Notes: generated from the sequence alone by a model not told the origin. Shown: positions 18,871 to 28,800, numbered from the stretch's first letter. The stretch is 64,000 nt of DNA from Lysobacteraceae bacterium PS02340 (GCA_029959605.1 JASCOC010000013.1:1-64000), one strand, 5' to 3'. Program-made: numbers and translations.

Positions 18871-18936
18871 AGTTGACGGCCACGCTAGAAACGGATCGGA
18901 CAGCTCATACGAAAGCGGACACTTTCCGGAACCGCA

Positions 18937-20037
18937 TCACGAAGCCGGCTTCGGCCGCAGCAGCAGACGCAGGTCGTCGCCGATCCGGCGCGTCTCGATC
19001 GTCTGCAGATGCAGCCGCTGCGCCATCGTGTCGATGCCCAGCCCGTCGAACAGCGGTCGACCGCGCTCGCCCAGCAACACCGGCGCGACGTAGAGCAGCA
19101 GTTCGTCGACGAGGCCCGCGCGCAGGAACGCACCCGACAGGGTCGCGCCGGCTTCGACCTGGATCTCGTTAATGCCGCCCTCGCCCAGCGTCGCCAGCAC
19201 CGCGTGCAGGTCGAGCTGGCCGTCGGCGCCGCGTGGCATCGAGACACGCGGTGCGTCGAAACCGTGCGGCACCTTGGCATCGTGTGCGTGCACGTACAGC
19301 GTAGGCGCCGCGCCGTCGCGCACGTTGCCGCGCGCGATCGTCGCCAGGCCCGCGTCCAGCACCACGCGCAGCGGCACAGCGAACGGCGCGTCTTCGGTGA
19401 GGCGCACGGTCAACTGCGGGTCGTCCGCCAGCACAGTGCCACTGCCGGTCAACAGTGCGCCTGCGCGTGCGCGCCAGCGCATCACGTCCGCGCGCGAGGC
19501 ATCGCCGCTGATCCATTTCGAATCGCCGTTCGCCATCGCGGTGCGTCCGTCGATGCTGCAGGCCAGCTTGATCCGCAGCCACGGCCGTCCACGCTCGATG
19601 CGCGACAGAAAGCCGCGATTGAGCGCACGCGCCTGCGTCTCCATCAGGCCGGATTCGACCTCGATGCCCGCCGCGCGCAGCCGATCGAAGCCGACGCCAT
19701 CGACCTGCGGGAACGGATCGCGCATCGCCGCGACCACGCGCGACACGCCGGCCGCGATCAACGCGTCGGCGCATGGCCCCGTGCTGCCGGTGTGCGCGCA
19801 GGGTTCCAGCGTCACGTAGGCCGTCGCACCGCGCGCGCGGTCACCGGCCGCCTGCAGCGCGACCACTTCCGCATGCGGGCCGCCCTTCTGCACGTGGAAA
19901 CCTTCGCCGACGACTTCGCCGCCGGCAATGAGCACACAACCGACCATCGGATTGGGACGCGTGGTCCAGGCGCCGCGCTCGGCGAGGCGCAGCGCCTGCG
20001 CCATGAAACGGTGGTCGTCGGCGGTGAAATCGGACAT
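18937..20037 (-). CDS. ribD: RibD, bifunctional riboflavin deaminase/reductase
   Basis: Deaminates then reduces the pyrimidine intermediate of riboflavin synthesis. The N-terminal deaminase domain has the zinc motif HAEV (near residue 56) and PCAHTGSTGPC; the C-terminal reductase domain starts around residue 150 (RIKLACSIDGRTAMANGDSKWISG) and contains VLADDPQLTVR and the closing VEAGATLSGAFL. At 366 residues it is normal in length. It follows nrdR by 94 nt and is cut off from the riboswitch and ribE by the plus-strand Ax21-like gene, so FMN control of ribD is not evident. Confidence 0.96.
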   Translation of the reverse strand: MSDFTADDHRFMAQALRLAERGAWTTRPNPMVGCVLIAGGEVVGEGFHVQKGGPHAEVVALQAAGDRARGATAYVTLEPCAHTGSTGPCADALIAAGVSRVVAAMRDPFPQVDGVGFDRLRAAGIEVESGLMETQARALNRGFLSRIERGRPWLRIKLACSIDGRTAMANGDSKWISGDASRADVMRWRARAGALLTGSGTVLADDPQLTVRLTEDAPFAVPLRVVLDAGLATIARGNVRDGAAPTLYVHAHDAKVPHGFDAPRVSMPRGADGQLDLHAVLATLGEGGINEIQVEAGATLSGAFLRAGLVDELLLYVAPVLLGERGRPLFDGLGIDTMAQRLHLQTIETRRIGDDLRLLLRPKPAS

Positions 20038-20131
20038 GGAATTCTCCAGACAACGTGTTCGATCACGATCGGGAAGGACGCCTGGACAGCGTGCGCGTGC
20101 AGCAAGATCACCTCGCGCCCGATGCCGCTAC

Positions 20132-20656
20132 TCAGCGCCTGCGCGGGCCCTTGCCGGCCGGCGCTGTCTCGCCTTCGAGCAGCGGCAGCTGGCCATCACC
20201 CGGCAGGTCGCGCTCGAGCCGGTCGAGTTCCTCGCGGAAATCGGCGACGTCTTCGAACGAGCGGTACACGGATGCGAACCGCACGAAGCCGACGTGGTCG
20301 AGCTTGCGCAGTTCCGCGATGACGAACTCGCCGACCCGACGCGAGGACACCTCGCGTTCCGCGGTCATGCGCAGGTGGTGCACGACCGCGCGCACCGTCG
20401 CCTCGATCTGTTCTTCCGACACGGGCCGCTTGTGCAGCGCGCGGTCCATGCTCAGGCGCAGCTTGCGCGCATCGAACGGCTCACGCCGCCCGTCACCCTT
20501 GATGATCGTCGGCAGCTTGAGCTCGATCGTCTCAAGCGTGCTGAAACGTTCCCCACAGGCCTCGCACTCGCGGCGGCGACGGATCGTCGCGCCGTCCTCG
20601 GACACGCGCGAATCGATCACGCGGGTGTCGGTGTGCTGGCAGAAGGGGCAATGCAT
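20132..20656 (-). CDS. nrdR: NrdR, ribonucleotide reductase repressor
   Basis: ATP/dATP-sensing repressor of ribonucleotide reductase genes. The zinc ribbon is intact (MHCPFC...CEACGERF), followed by the ATP-cone domain from about residue 47 ([18 protein letters not shown]) with [12 protein letters not shown] near its end. The 174 residues include a Pro/Gly/Arg tail of about 20 beyond the usual end. The glyA-nrdR-ribD order is common in this family, here with one extra gene after glyA. Confidence 0.95.
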   Translation of the reverse strand: MHCPFCQHTDTRVIDSRVSEDGATIRRRRECEACGERFSTLETIELKLPTIIKGDGRREPFDARKLRLSMDRALHKRPVSEEQIEATVRAVVHHLRMTAEREVSSRRVGEFVIAELRKLDHVGFVRFASVYRSFEDVADFREELDRLERDLPGDGQLPLLEGETAPAGKGPRRR

Positions 20657-20674
20657 GCGGGGTTCCGGAGGACG

Positions 20675-21178
20675 TCAGGGCGTCGGCGGACCGAACTCGA
20701 CCGGCTGCCGGCCAATCGATCGGATAGGTTTTCCATGAAGCGTGGCAGGACTGAAGCGGAAGCCTGACGCAAACTCGACAGCACTCGCCTCATACAGAGG
20801 ATCCGAACTGCAGTTGACCAGCACCTTCGGTACCGTGCCGTCTTCTTCGATCAGCATCATCACCACAACCTGCCCCGCCTGGTACCCAGCCAACGCTCTG
20901 CGCGGGTATCGCAGTTCAGCCGGTCGTTCCAGCAGGCTTGCTTCCACTGCCTCCGACACATCCTGATCCGTCAAAGCGCCGTACCACGCTTCTAATTTTC
21001 CTCGCAACTCAGCTTCCGTCATGCGCGGCGTAGTACCTGCGGGACAGATCAGCAAAGTATCCTCTGCGACTTCGGTGTAGATAGGGTCGACTTCATGCAT
21101 CGATAATGCCGGCTGGTAGGCCTGACCCGATGTCGCAGCCAGCATCCCGGACAGTAAATTCGACCACATCTCAGCCAT
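20675..21178 (-). CDS. Small protein with TonB C-terminal-like domain
   Basis: A 167-residue protein whose last 75 residues look like the TonB C-terminal domain: [61 protein letters not shown]. The N-terminus ([20 protein letters not shown]) is only weakly hydrophobic, so a signal peptide is doubtful, and there is no proline-rich TonB linker. The ATG overlaps the glyA stop by 8 nt, making it coupled to glyA, and nrdR follows 18 nt later. Its base composition is visibly less G/C-rich than the neighbours. Role unknown; a stand-alone energy-transducer-like domain is the best description. Confidence 0.68.
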   Translation of the reverse strand: MAEMWSNLLSGMLAATSGQAYQPALSMHEVDPIYTEVAEDTLLICPAGTTPRMTEAELRGKLEAWYGALTDQDVSEAVEASLLERPAELRYPRRALAGYQAGQVVVMMLIEEDGTVPKVLVNCSSDPLYEASAVEFASGFRFSPATLHGKPIRSIGRQPVEFGPPTP

Positions 21179-22439
21179 ACACCGGATACTTCGCGCACTG
21201 CGCGGCGACCTTGTCGCGCACGGTGGCGATGACGCCCTCGTCCTTCGGTGCATCGAGCACGTCGCAGATCCAGTGGGCGAGATCGGTGCAGTCCTGCTCG
21301 ACGTAGCCACGCGTGGTCACCGCCGGCGTGCCCAGGCGCAGGCCCGAGGTCACGAAGGGCTTGCGCGGATCGTTGGGCACCGAGTTCTTGTTGACGGTGA
21401 CGTGGGCGCGGCCGAGTGCTTCTTCCGCGTCCTTGCCGCTGACGTCCTTGCCGATCATGTCGACCAGCATGAGATGGTTTTCGGTGCCGCCGGAGACGAT
21501 CTTGTAGCCGCGCTCGATGATGACCTTGGCCATCGCCTGCGCGTTCTTCACCACCTGCTGCTGGTAGGTCTTGAACGCGGGCTCCAGCGCTTCCTTGAAC
21601 GCGACCGCCTTGCCGGCGATCACGTGCATCAGCGGACCGCCCTGGATGCCGGGGAACACGATCGACTGCAGCTTCTTGGCGATCTCGTCGAACTGCTCGC
21701 CGGCGCCCTGGTGGCTGGCGATGATGATGCCGCCGCGCGGACCGCGCAGAGTCTTGTGCGTAGTCGAGGTGACCACGTGCGCATGCGGCACCGGCGTCGG
21801 GTACACGCCCGCGGCGACGAGGCCGGCGACGTGCGCCATGTCGACGAACAGATACGCGCCCACCTTGTCGGCGATCGCGCGGAAGCGCGCCCAGTCGACG
21901 ACCTGCGAATACGCGGAGAACCCGGCGACGACCATCTTCGGCTTGTGCTCGACGGCGAGGCGCTCGACTTCGTCGTAATCGATCAGGCCGGCATCGTCGA
22001 CACCGTACTGGATCGCGTTGAACAGCTTGCCCGACGCGTTGACCTTGGCGCCGTGGGTCAGGTGACCGCCATGCGCCAGCGACATGCCGAGGATCGTGTC
22101 GCCCGGCTGCAACAGCGCGAAGTAGACGGCCTGGTTGGCCTGCGAACCCGAATGCGGCTGCACGTTCGCGTAGTCGGCATCGAACAGCTGCTTGAGGCGG
22201 TCGATCGCGAGCTGCTCGGCGATGTCGACGTACTCGCAGCCACCGTAATAACGCTTGCCCGGATAGCCCTCGGCGTACTTGTTGGTCAGCTGGCTGCCCT
22301 GCGCTTCCATGACCAGCGCGCTGCAGTAGTTCTCCGAAGCGATCAGCTCGACGTGGTCTTCCTGGCGGCGGACCTCGTTCGCGATGGCCTGGGCGAGTTC
22401 GGGATCGTAGCTTTCGAGACGGGCGGCGCGCGGAAACAT
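21171..22439 (-). CDS. glyA: GlyA, serine hydroxymethyltransferase
   Basis: PLP enzyme interconverting serine and glycine with tetrahydrofolate. Signatures: [57 protein letters not shown], the PLP lysine block [15 protein letters not shown] and [12 protein letters not shown]. The start [15 protein letters not shown] gives 422 residues, close to the family's 417-ish. A longer in-frame reading upstream is G/C-rich noise. Confidence 0.96.
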   Translation of the reverse strand: MFPRAARLESYDPELAQAIANEVRRQEDHVELIASENYCSALVMEAQGSQLTNKYAEGYPGKRYYGGCEYVDIAEQLAIDRLKQLFDADYANVQPHSGSQANQAVYFALLQPGDTILGMSLAHGGHLTHGAKVNASGKLFNAIQYGVDDAGLIDYDEVERLAVEHKPKMVVAGFSAYSQVVDWARFRAIADKVGAYLFVDMAHVAGLVAAGVYPTPVPHAHVVTSTTHKTLRGPRGGIIIASHQGAGEQFDEIAKKLQSIVFPGIQGGPLMHVIAGKAVAFKEALEPAFKTYQQQVVKNAQAMAKVIIERGYKIVSGGTENHLMLVDMIGKDVSGKDAEEALGRAHVTVNKNSVPNDPRKPFVTSGLRLGTPAVTTRGYVEQDCTDLAHWICDVLDAPKDEGVIATVRDKVAAQCAKYPVYG

Positions 22440-22708
22440 CGGAACTCCGGGAATGCATGCAGGACGGACACCGATTGTATCGGCTCGCGGACCCGACCGT
22501 TCGGCCGGAGCCGCCACCCGGACAGGTGGGCAAGACGCCGTCAGCGCCGCGCGACCGCCCCCCGGCCAGTCAGGCGCCGGCACCGGGTTTGGATTACCTT
22601 AGCCCGTGTTGTGATGAGGGAACGGGTCTGCCGATCCGGTCGACGGACTGGCGCCCGCATCAGCAATGGCCTGCGACACAGATGCGCGGGCCTCTATCAG
22701 GGGAAAAC

Positions 22709-24373
22709 ATGTCGTCCAAGCATCGACTCGCAGTCGCGGCCGCGCTGTGCCTTGCCATGCCGTTCGCGGCCGTCGCCCAATCACCCGACGCTGACCGCGG
22801 CGCAGTTCCAGATGACGCAGCGCGGGTGACGATCGCCGCTGTGCGCGTGACCGGCGTGGCCGACCACCCCGAGGCCGGCATCACGGCCGCCTCGATCCAG
22901 CGCGTGGCCGACGCAGCGCTGCGGGAACAGGCCGGCGAGGCTGCCGCGCCGGCTGCCCTGACGTTCGCGCAACTGGAACAGATCGCCGCTCGGATCACCC
23001 AGGCCTACCGCCTTGCAGGGTTCGTCGTCGCCACCGCCATCCTGCCGCCGCAGCAGATCGGCCCCGACCAGGTGCTCACGGTGCAGGTCGTCGAAGGCAG
23101 GATCGGTCAGATCCGCGTGCAGGGCAGCGGTCGCTACCATGCGAGTGCGTTGGCCGCGCCGATGCAGGGCCTCGCCGGCCAGCCGCTGCAGTCCCGGACA
23201 CTGCAGCAGGCCCTGCTGTACGCACGCGAGCTGCCCGGTGTGTCCGTGTCGTCGGTGCTCACACCCGGCGAGAATCCTGGCGAAACCGACGTGATCATCG
23301 TCGCCGAGGACAGCGCCAGACCGTATGCGGTCCGGCTGGGCGCCAGTAACCACGGCACCGAGACGACGGGACGCTACCGCCTCGAGACAGGCCTGACGCT
23401 CTACAGTCCGCTCGGCGTCGGCGACCTGTTGTCCGCCAACTACGCCTACGCCCTCGACCCCAACGACAGCTGGATAGGCGCGTTGTCCTACAGCCTTCCG
23501 TTCGCCGGCACCCCGGGCATGAGCGGCATCCTTGGTTTCACACGCAGCGAGATCGAGCTGGGCAGCGGGCCGTTCGCATCGCTCGACATCAGTGGGCCGA
23601 CGACGCTCGGCTACGCAGGCGTGGACTGGAAATTCATCAACCGCGCCGACCTGCAGATGCAGGCGTCCGGACGCTACATCCATGAGACGTCCCGTCTGGA
23701 TGGTCTCGGGTTCCGGCTCTCGGAGCACACGTTCGACGTGGTCGAGGCCGGACTGGCCGTCCGGCAGGACCAGCCGCGCAGCCGCGGCATCAACTTCGCC
23801 CAGCTCAGCGTGCGCAAGGCGTTCAACGACGAGTCCGCCCCGGAAAACCTGATCTACAGCGCCCACGACAGTCACTTCTGGATCGGCCGCCTGTCGCTGT
23901 CCCGCCTGCAGGGGATCACACCCAACCAGCGCGTTCTGGTGCGCGGCAACAGCCAGTTCACCGACGACGCCTTGCCACCGCTCGAACAGTTCTCGATCGG
24001 TGGTCCGACGAGCGTGCGTGCAGTGCCGCTGTCGGCGGCGCTGGGCGATCGCGGTGTGCAGGCCACGTTCGAGTACCAGATCGATGCCCCCGGTTTCGCC
24101 GCGCGCCCCTCTCCCTTCCAGGGACGCACCTGGTCCGAGGTGCTGACGTTCCACGCGTTCTACGACTGGGGCCGCGTCTCGCCGGTCGAGCAGAACCGCC
24201 GCATCGGCGTGCTTCCGATCACCTACGAAGGTGCAGGCCTGGGTCTGGAACTGCGCCTGCCCTACCAGCAGGGACTGCAATTCAATCTGTCCGCAGCCAC
24301 TCCGACCGGCCGCACGCCTTCGCCCGATGGCGACGACATCCAGATCTGGGCCGGCCTCGGCTTCAACTTCTAA
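22709..24373 (+). CDS. TpsB, two-partner secretion outer-membrane transporter
   Basis: ShlB/FhaC/HecB-family pore that exports its TpsA partner. The 554-residue protein has a signal peptide (MSSKHRLAVAAALCLAMPFAAVAQ), POTRA regions between about 35 and 200 (AYRLAGFVVATAILPPQQI; LTVQVVEGRIGQIRV), then a 16-stranded barrel that ends in Phe (IWAGLGFNF). The usually conserved VRGY tetrad of the inward-folded loop 6 reads VRAV here (IGGPTSVRAVPLS). AGGGG precedes the ATG. It is followed after 10 nt by tpsA, a typical tpsB-tpsA operon. Confidence 0.92.
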   Translation: MSSKHRLAVAAALCLAMPFAAVAQSPDADRGAVPDDAARVTIAAVRVTGVADHPEAGITAASIQRVADAALREQAGEAAAPAALTFAQLEQIAARITQAYRLAGFVVATAILPPQQIGPDQVLTVQVVEGRIGQIRVQGSGRYHASALAAPMQGLAGQPLQSRTLQQALLYARELPGVSVSSVLTPGENPGETDVIIVAEDSARPYAVRLGASNHGTETTGRYRLETGLTLYSPLGVGDLLSANYAYALDPNDSWIGALSYSLPFAGTPGMSGILGFTRSEIELGSGPFASLDISGPTTLGYAGVDWKFINRADLQMQASGRYIHETSRLDGLGFRLSEHTFDVVEAGLAVRQDQPRSRGINFAQLSVRKAFNDESAPENLIYSAHDSHFWIGRLSLSRLQGITPNQRVLVRGNSQFTDDALPPLEQFSIGGPTSVRAVPLSAALGDRGVQATFEYQIDAPGFAARPSPFQGRTWSEVLTFHAFYDWGRVSPVEQNRRIGVLPITYEGAGLGLELRLPYQQGLQFNLSAATPTGRTPSPDGDDIQIWAGLGFNF

Positions 24374-24383
24374 GGAGCGCACC

Positions 24384-27300
24384 ATGTCCATCACGCAGAT
24401 CAACCGGTCGCCCCTGGTAGAACGCCGGGCGCCGCGTCACGCCGCGCTTCCCATTGCGCTCGCTGTGGCGATCGCCGGCTTGGCGCTTTCCCAGTCGGCC
24501 ATCGCGCAGGTGGCGGCCACTCAGCTCCCCACCGGCGGCAGCATTGCCGGCGGCACCGGCACCATCAATGCGCCCAGCGGGGCCAGCCAGGTCATCACCC
24601 AGACCTCCAACCGCATGGCGTTGAACTGGTCGACGTTCGACATCGGATCTGCGGCCACGGTGACGTTCAACCAGCCGTCCAGCAGCGCAGTTGTGCTCAA
24701 TCAGGTCCAAGGCGGCAATCCGACGCAGATCTTCGGAAACCTCAACGCCAACGGCCAGGTGTTCCTGATCAATCAGAACGGCATGATCTTCGGCAGCACC
24801 GCGCAGATCAATGTCGGCGGACTGGTGGCCAGCACCCTGGGCACCACCGCCTCCGCCTTCATGAGCGGCAACGACGTGCTGGATGCCGGCGGCAATACGG
24901 TCGCGCTGATGTCCAACGCCGGCACCATCAACGCCGCCGCCGGCGCGGTCGATCTGATCGGCGGCAAGGTAGCCAACAGCGGCACCATCACCGCCAGCGC
25001 CGGCAACATCAACCTGGTCGGTGCCGACAAGGTCACCCTCAGTTTCGAGAGCGGCGGGTTTGCGGTGGTCATCGACAAAGCGCTGCAATTGCAGTTGGAC
25101 CAGTTCGCGGTGGACAACTCCGGCAGCGTGATCGCGCCCGGCGGCACCATCTCACTGAGCGCGCGCGCAGCACGGGGCGTGTTCGACTCGCTGGTCAACA
25201 ACAGCGGCGTCGTCCGCGCTGCGGCGCTGTCCGGCGGTAGCGACGGCAGCGTCTCGCTGGTGGCCAATGGCGGCAGCAGCAACGGCATCGTCGGCACTGG
25301 CACCATCGATGTCGGCAGCGGTGCCATCAGCTATGTCAGCGACGTTGGCGTGCAGCAGGGCGGCGTGCTTACCGCTGGCACCGTCGTCGGCAGCATCGGC
25401 GGCAATGCCAGCTTCAGCGGCGCCAACAGGATCGTCAACCTGGCATTCCTGGGCGTGTCCGGCAATCTGGGCCTGACCAATACCATCGATCTGGCCCAAC
25501 AGGGCGCGTTGACGGTGGGCGGCACCAGCAACTTCTCGCTGGGCAGCCAGGCGCTCACGCTGACCGATGCCGGCAACGATTTCAGCGGTGCCGTCAGCCT
25601 GACCAGTGGTGCCACCCGGATCACCGACAGCGGCGCCTTGACTCTGGGCACGCTTTCCACCGGCAACCTTATCGCCACCAGTAACGGCGCGCTGAATCTC
25701 GGCGGCGGCGCGATCGGCGGCTCGCTCACCGCAAGCAGCGGCAACGGAGCGATCACCCAGGCCGGTGCACTCAACGTGGCCGGCGCCGCCACCGTCAACG
25801 CGGGCAGCGGCGCAATCACGCTGGACAACGCCGCCAACGACTTCGGCGGCAGCCTGCGCCTCACTGGCACAGGCATTCGCGTACGCGACCGCAACGATCT
25901 CGAGGTCGCGTCGCTGACCAACGGCAGCAACGGCGGCGTCGATTTGCGTGCAGGCGGCGCGCTGGATCTGCCCACCCAGAACATCGATACCGGGACGGGT
26001 GCGCTCGGTCTGGTCGCCGATGGCGGTGCGTTGAGCACGAAGGGAAGCCTGAGTGGCGGCAACATCAGCCTGCGCGGCCGCGACGGCATCACGCTCAGTC
26101 ACGGCATCGCCGCCACCGGTACGCTGGGATTGACCGCCGTCCACAACGCCATCGTCCAGATCGCAGGCGCGCTGAACGTGGGCGCGATGACCACGATAGA
26201 CGCCGGTACCGGCGCGATCGCGCTCGAGCAGGCAGGCAACGATTTCGGGGGTGTGGTGAGTCTCACGGGTGGCAGCGCGCGTCTCGCAGACGTCAATGCG
26301 TTGACCCTTGGCGCGTCGCAGGTCGCAGGGTTGCTGCGCGTGCATAGCGGCGGCGATCTGCGTCTGGCCGGCGTGGTGAGAGCGGCCGACGCTGATCTTG
26401 GGGCGGGCGGACTCTTCCGGAACGATGCGGGCGCGGGTGCGCTCGACGTGTCCGGTCGTTGGCATGTGTATCTGGCCGCACCGTCTGCCGGCCACGTCTT
26501 CGGCGGTCTCGACAGCGGCAACACCGCTGTCTGGAACACCGCCGCATTGGGCGCTGTTCCGGTGCCGGGCAACCGCTATGTGTTCGCGTTCCAGCCCACG
26601 CTGCGCTGGACCTCGACCAACCTTTCGAAGATCTATGGCGATTCGATCGGCGTCGACAATGCGTTCGCCGTGAGCGGACTGATGCCGGGCGTGTCGGGCG
26701 CCTATCGCGACGACGTACTCGGCAACGTAGTGACCGGCGCGCCGGCCTTGAGTTCGGCAGGCAGCGCAGCCACCGCTCCGGTTGCCGGCGGCCCTTATGC
26801 GATCCAGATCGCCCAGGGCACCCTCGACGCGACGGGCTCAGGCTATGCATTGGCTTTCGACAGCTCCGGACGCCTGACCGTCGACCGCGCGGGACTCACC
26901 GTCACAGCCGCCGATGCGGGCAAAACCTATGGACAGACCACCACCTTGACCGGCTACCGCGTCGACGGCCTGCGCAACACCGACGCGGTGTCTGCGGTGA
27001 ATCTCGCCAGCGCAGGCACCATGGCCACCGCCAATGTCGGCGACTACACGATCACCGCGGCGAATGCGGACGGCACCGGCCTGTCGAACTACGACATCAC
27101 GTACGTCGACGGCGTGCTCTCCGTCGGCAAGGCCGGACTGACGATCACCGCGGCGAACGCCGCGAAGACGTACGGCCAAGCTGTGGCGCTGACCGGCTAT
27201 ACCGTCGATGGCCTGCGGAATGCGGATGCGGTGTCCTCACTGGACCTCACCAGCGCAGGTACGGTGGCCACCGCCAATGTCGGCGACTACACGATCACCG

Positions 27301-28775
27301 CGGCGAATGCGGACGGCACCGGCCTGTCGAACTACGACATCACCTACGTCGACGGCGTGCTCTCCGTCGGCAAGGCCGGACTGACCATTACGGCTGCGAA
27401 CGCCGGCAAGACCTATGGACAGACCGCGACGTTGAGCGGCTACAGCGTGGACGGCCTCATGAACGCCGACAGCGTCACCGCGGTCGACCTCGCCAGCCCG
27501 GGCACTGTCGCCACCGCCAATGTCGGCGACTACACGATCACCGCGGCGAATGCGGACGGCACCGGCCTGTCGAACTACGACATCACCTATGTCGACGGTG
27601 TGCTCTCCGTCGGCAAGGCCGGACTGACGATCACCGCGGCGAACGCCGGCAAGACCTATGGACAGACCGCGACGCTGAGCGGCTACAGCGTGGAGGGCCT
27701 CATGAATGCCGACAGCGTCGCCGCGGTCGACCTCGCCAGCCCGGGCACGGTCGCCACCGCCAATGTCGGCGATTACACGATCTCCGCGACGAACGCGGAC
27801 GGCACCGGCTTGTCGAACTACGCCATCACCTACGTCGATGGCGTGCTGCAGGTCTGCAAGGCCGGTCTGACGATCACGGCGGCGAATGCCGGCAAAACCT
27901 ACGGCCAGAATCCGGCGTTGCGCAGCTACCGCGTCGACGGCTTGCAGAATTCGGATTCGGTGTCTTCGGTCGATCTGCGCAGCGCCGGCACGGTCGCGAC
28001 CGCCAACGTCGGCGACTACACCATCACCGCCAGCAATGCCGACGGCACAGGCCTGTCGAACTACGACATCCGCTATGTCGATGGCGTGCTCTCGGTCGGC
28101 AAGGCCGGGCTGACGATCACCGCAGCCGATGGACGCAAGACCTACGGTCAGGCCTCGACGCTGCGCGGCTATGCGGTCACCGGACTGTTGAACGCGGACC
28201 GCGTTGCCGCTGTCGATCTGGCCAGCACTGGCACGGCTGCCACCGCCAGCGTCGGCAACTACACCATCACCGCGCGCAATGCCGACGGAACGGGCTTGTC
28301 GAACTACGACATCTCCTATGTCGATGGCGTGCTGTCGGTCGGCAAGGCGGGACTGACCATCACCGCCAACGACGCGTTCAAGCGGTTCGGCACCGTCGCG
28401 CGCCTCGACGGCTACCGGGTCGATGGGCTGGTCAACGCGGACGCGGTAACGGCCTTGACCCTCACGAGCGACGGCACCCCCGCAGCGGCAGGACGCGGGA
28501 CCTATGCGATCCAGGCAGGCGATGCAGGCGGCGCAGGATTGTCGAATTACGAGATCGCGTATGTCGACGGCACGCTGACGGTGGGCAATGCGGCGGCGCC
28601 TCAGGTCGCGACGACGATCGCCCAGGCGACCCGGGCGGCGGCAGAGCCCGTGCAGGATGCGACCGCTGCGACATCGGGACCGGGTGAACCGCAGATCATC
28701 GAGGGCGGCGTGTCGCTTCCGGTCCAGTGCGACGGACTTTCGCCGACCGGCGCGTGTACGCACCAGCAGCGCTGA
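24384..28775 (+). CDS. TpsA exoprotein, filamentous-haemagglutinin type, with MBG repeats
   Basis: A 1463-residue secreted adhesin-like protein. It has an extended signal peptide cleaved near SQSAIAQ (about residue 41), then the haemagglutination-activity TPS domain to about residue 290 (INAPSGASQVITQTSNRMALNWSTFDIG; VFLINQNGMIFGSTAQINVGGLVAST). A repetitive beta-helix region (SGALTLGTLS, AGNDFGGVVSLTGGSARL) follows. From residue 837 to 1403 come seven tandem 81-residue repeats of MBG type. The last 15 residues hold two cysteines, C1449 and C1458. One more cysteine, C1158, sits in a repeat junction. AAGGAG overlaps the tpsB stop, 6 nt before the ATG, so the pair is co-translated. Confidence 0.9.
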   Translation: MSITQINRSPLVERRAPRHAALPIALAVAIAGLALSQSAIAQVAATQLPTGGSIAGGTGTINAPSGASQVITQTSNRMALNWSTFDIGSAATVTFNQPSSSAVVLNQVQGGNPTQIFGNLNANGQVFLINQNGMIFGSTAQINVGGLVASTLGTTASAFMSGNDVLDAGGNTVALMSNAGTINAAAGAVDLIGGKVANSGTITASAGNINLVGADKVTLSFESGGFAVVIDKALQLQLDQFAVDNSGSVIAPGGTISLSARAARGVFDSLVNNSGVVRAAALSGGSDGSVSLVANGGSSNGIVGTGTIDVGSGAISYVSDVGVQQGGVLTAGTVVGSIGGNASFSGANRIVNLAFLGVSGNLGLTNTIDLAQQGALTVGGTSNFSLGSQALTLTDAGNDFSGAVSLTSGATRITDSGALTLGTLSTGNLIATSNGALNLGGGAIGGSLTASSGNGAITQAGALNVAGAATVNAGSGAITLDNAANDFGGSLRLTGTGIRVRDRNDLEVASLTNGSNGGVDLRAGGALDLPTQNIDTGTGALGLVADGGALSTKGSLSGGNISLRGRDGITLSHGIAATGTLGLTAVHNAIVQIAGALNVGAMTTIDAGTGAIALEQAGNDFGGVVSLTGGSARLADVNALTLGASQVAGLLRVHSGGDLRLAGVVRAADADLGAGGLFRNDAGAGALDVSGRWHVYLAAPSAGHVFGGLDSGNTAVWNTAALGAVPVPGNRYVFAFQPTLRWTSTNLSKIYGDSIGVDNAFAVSGLMPGVSGAYRDDVLGNVVTGAPALSSAGSAATAPVAGGPYAIQIAQGTLDATGSGYALAFDSSGRLTVDRAGLTVTAADAGKTYGQTTTLTGYRVDGLRNTDAVSAVNLASAGTMATANVGDYTITAANADGTGLSNYDITYVDGVLSVGKAGLTITAANAAKTYGQAVALTGYTVDGLRNADAVSSLDLTSAGTVATANVGDYTITAANADGTGLSNYDITYVDGVLSVGKAGLTITAANAGKTYGQTATLSGYSVDGLMNADSVTAVDLASPGTVATANVGDYTITAANADGTGLSNYDITYVDGVLSVGKAGLTITAANAGKTYGQTATLSGYSVEGLMNADSVAAVDLASPGTVATANVGDYTISATNADGTGLSNYAITYVDGVLQVCKAGLTITAANAGKTYGQNPALRSYRVDGLQNSDSVSSVDLRSAGTVATANVGDYTITASNADGTGLSNYDIRYVDGVLSVGKAGLTITAADGRKTYGQASTLRGYAVTGLLNADRVAAVDLASTGTAATASVGNYTITARNADGTGLSNYDISYVDGVLSVGKAGLTITANDAFKRFGTVARLDGYRVDGLVNADAVTALTLTSDGTPAAAGRGTYAIQAGDAGGAGLSNYEIAYVDGTLTVGNAAAPQVATTIAQATRAAAEPVQDATAATSGPGEPQIIEGGVSLPVQCDGLSPTGACTHQQR
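26892..28592 (+). repeat. Seven tandem 243-bp (81-residue) MBG-type repeats in tpsA
   Basis: Seven units of exactly 243 bp with no length variation. Each unit starts GLTITAANAGKTYGQ (or a variant), passes through DGLxNAD, ATANVGDYTITAANADGTG, LSNYDITYVDGVLSVGKA and leads to the next. Units 2 to 5 are the most alike at DNA level; the first and especially the last (AFKRFGTVARLDGY) have diverged. A further, older unit lies just upstream (SKIYGDSIG...). This is a coding repeat, not a CRISPR. Confidence 0.92.
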
Positions 28776-28800
28776 CCGCCGGACGCGTCAGCCGGGCGCC

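Noticed and set aside
26892-28592. Regular 243-bp repeats as a possible CRISPR array or satellite
   Set aside because: The repeats are long, have no spacers, stay in frame and encode MBG-type domains.
26459-28687. 742-codon plus-strand frame inside tpsA
   Set aside because: It is tpsA in another frame; its apparent repeats (Arg/His-rich) just mirror the MBG repeat DNA.
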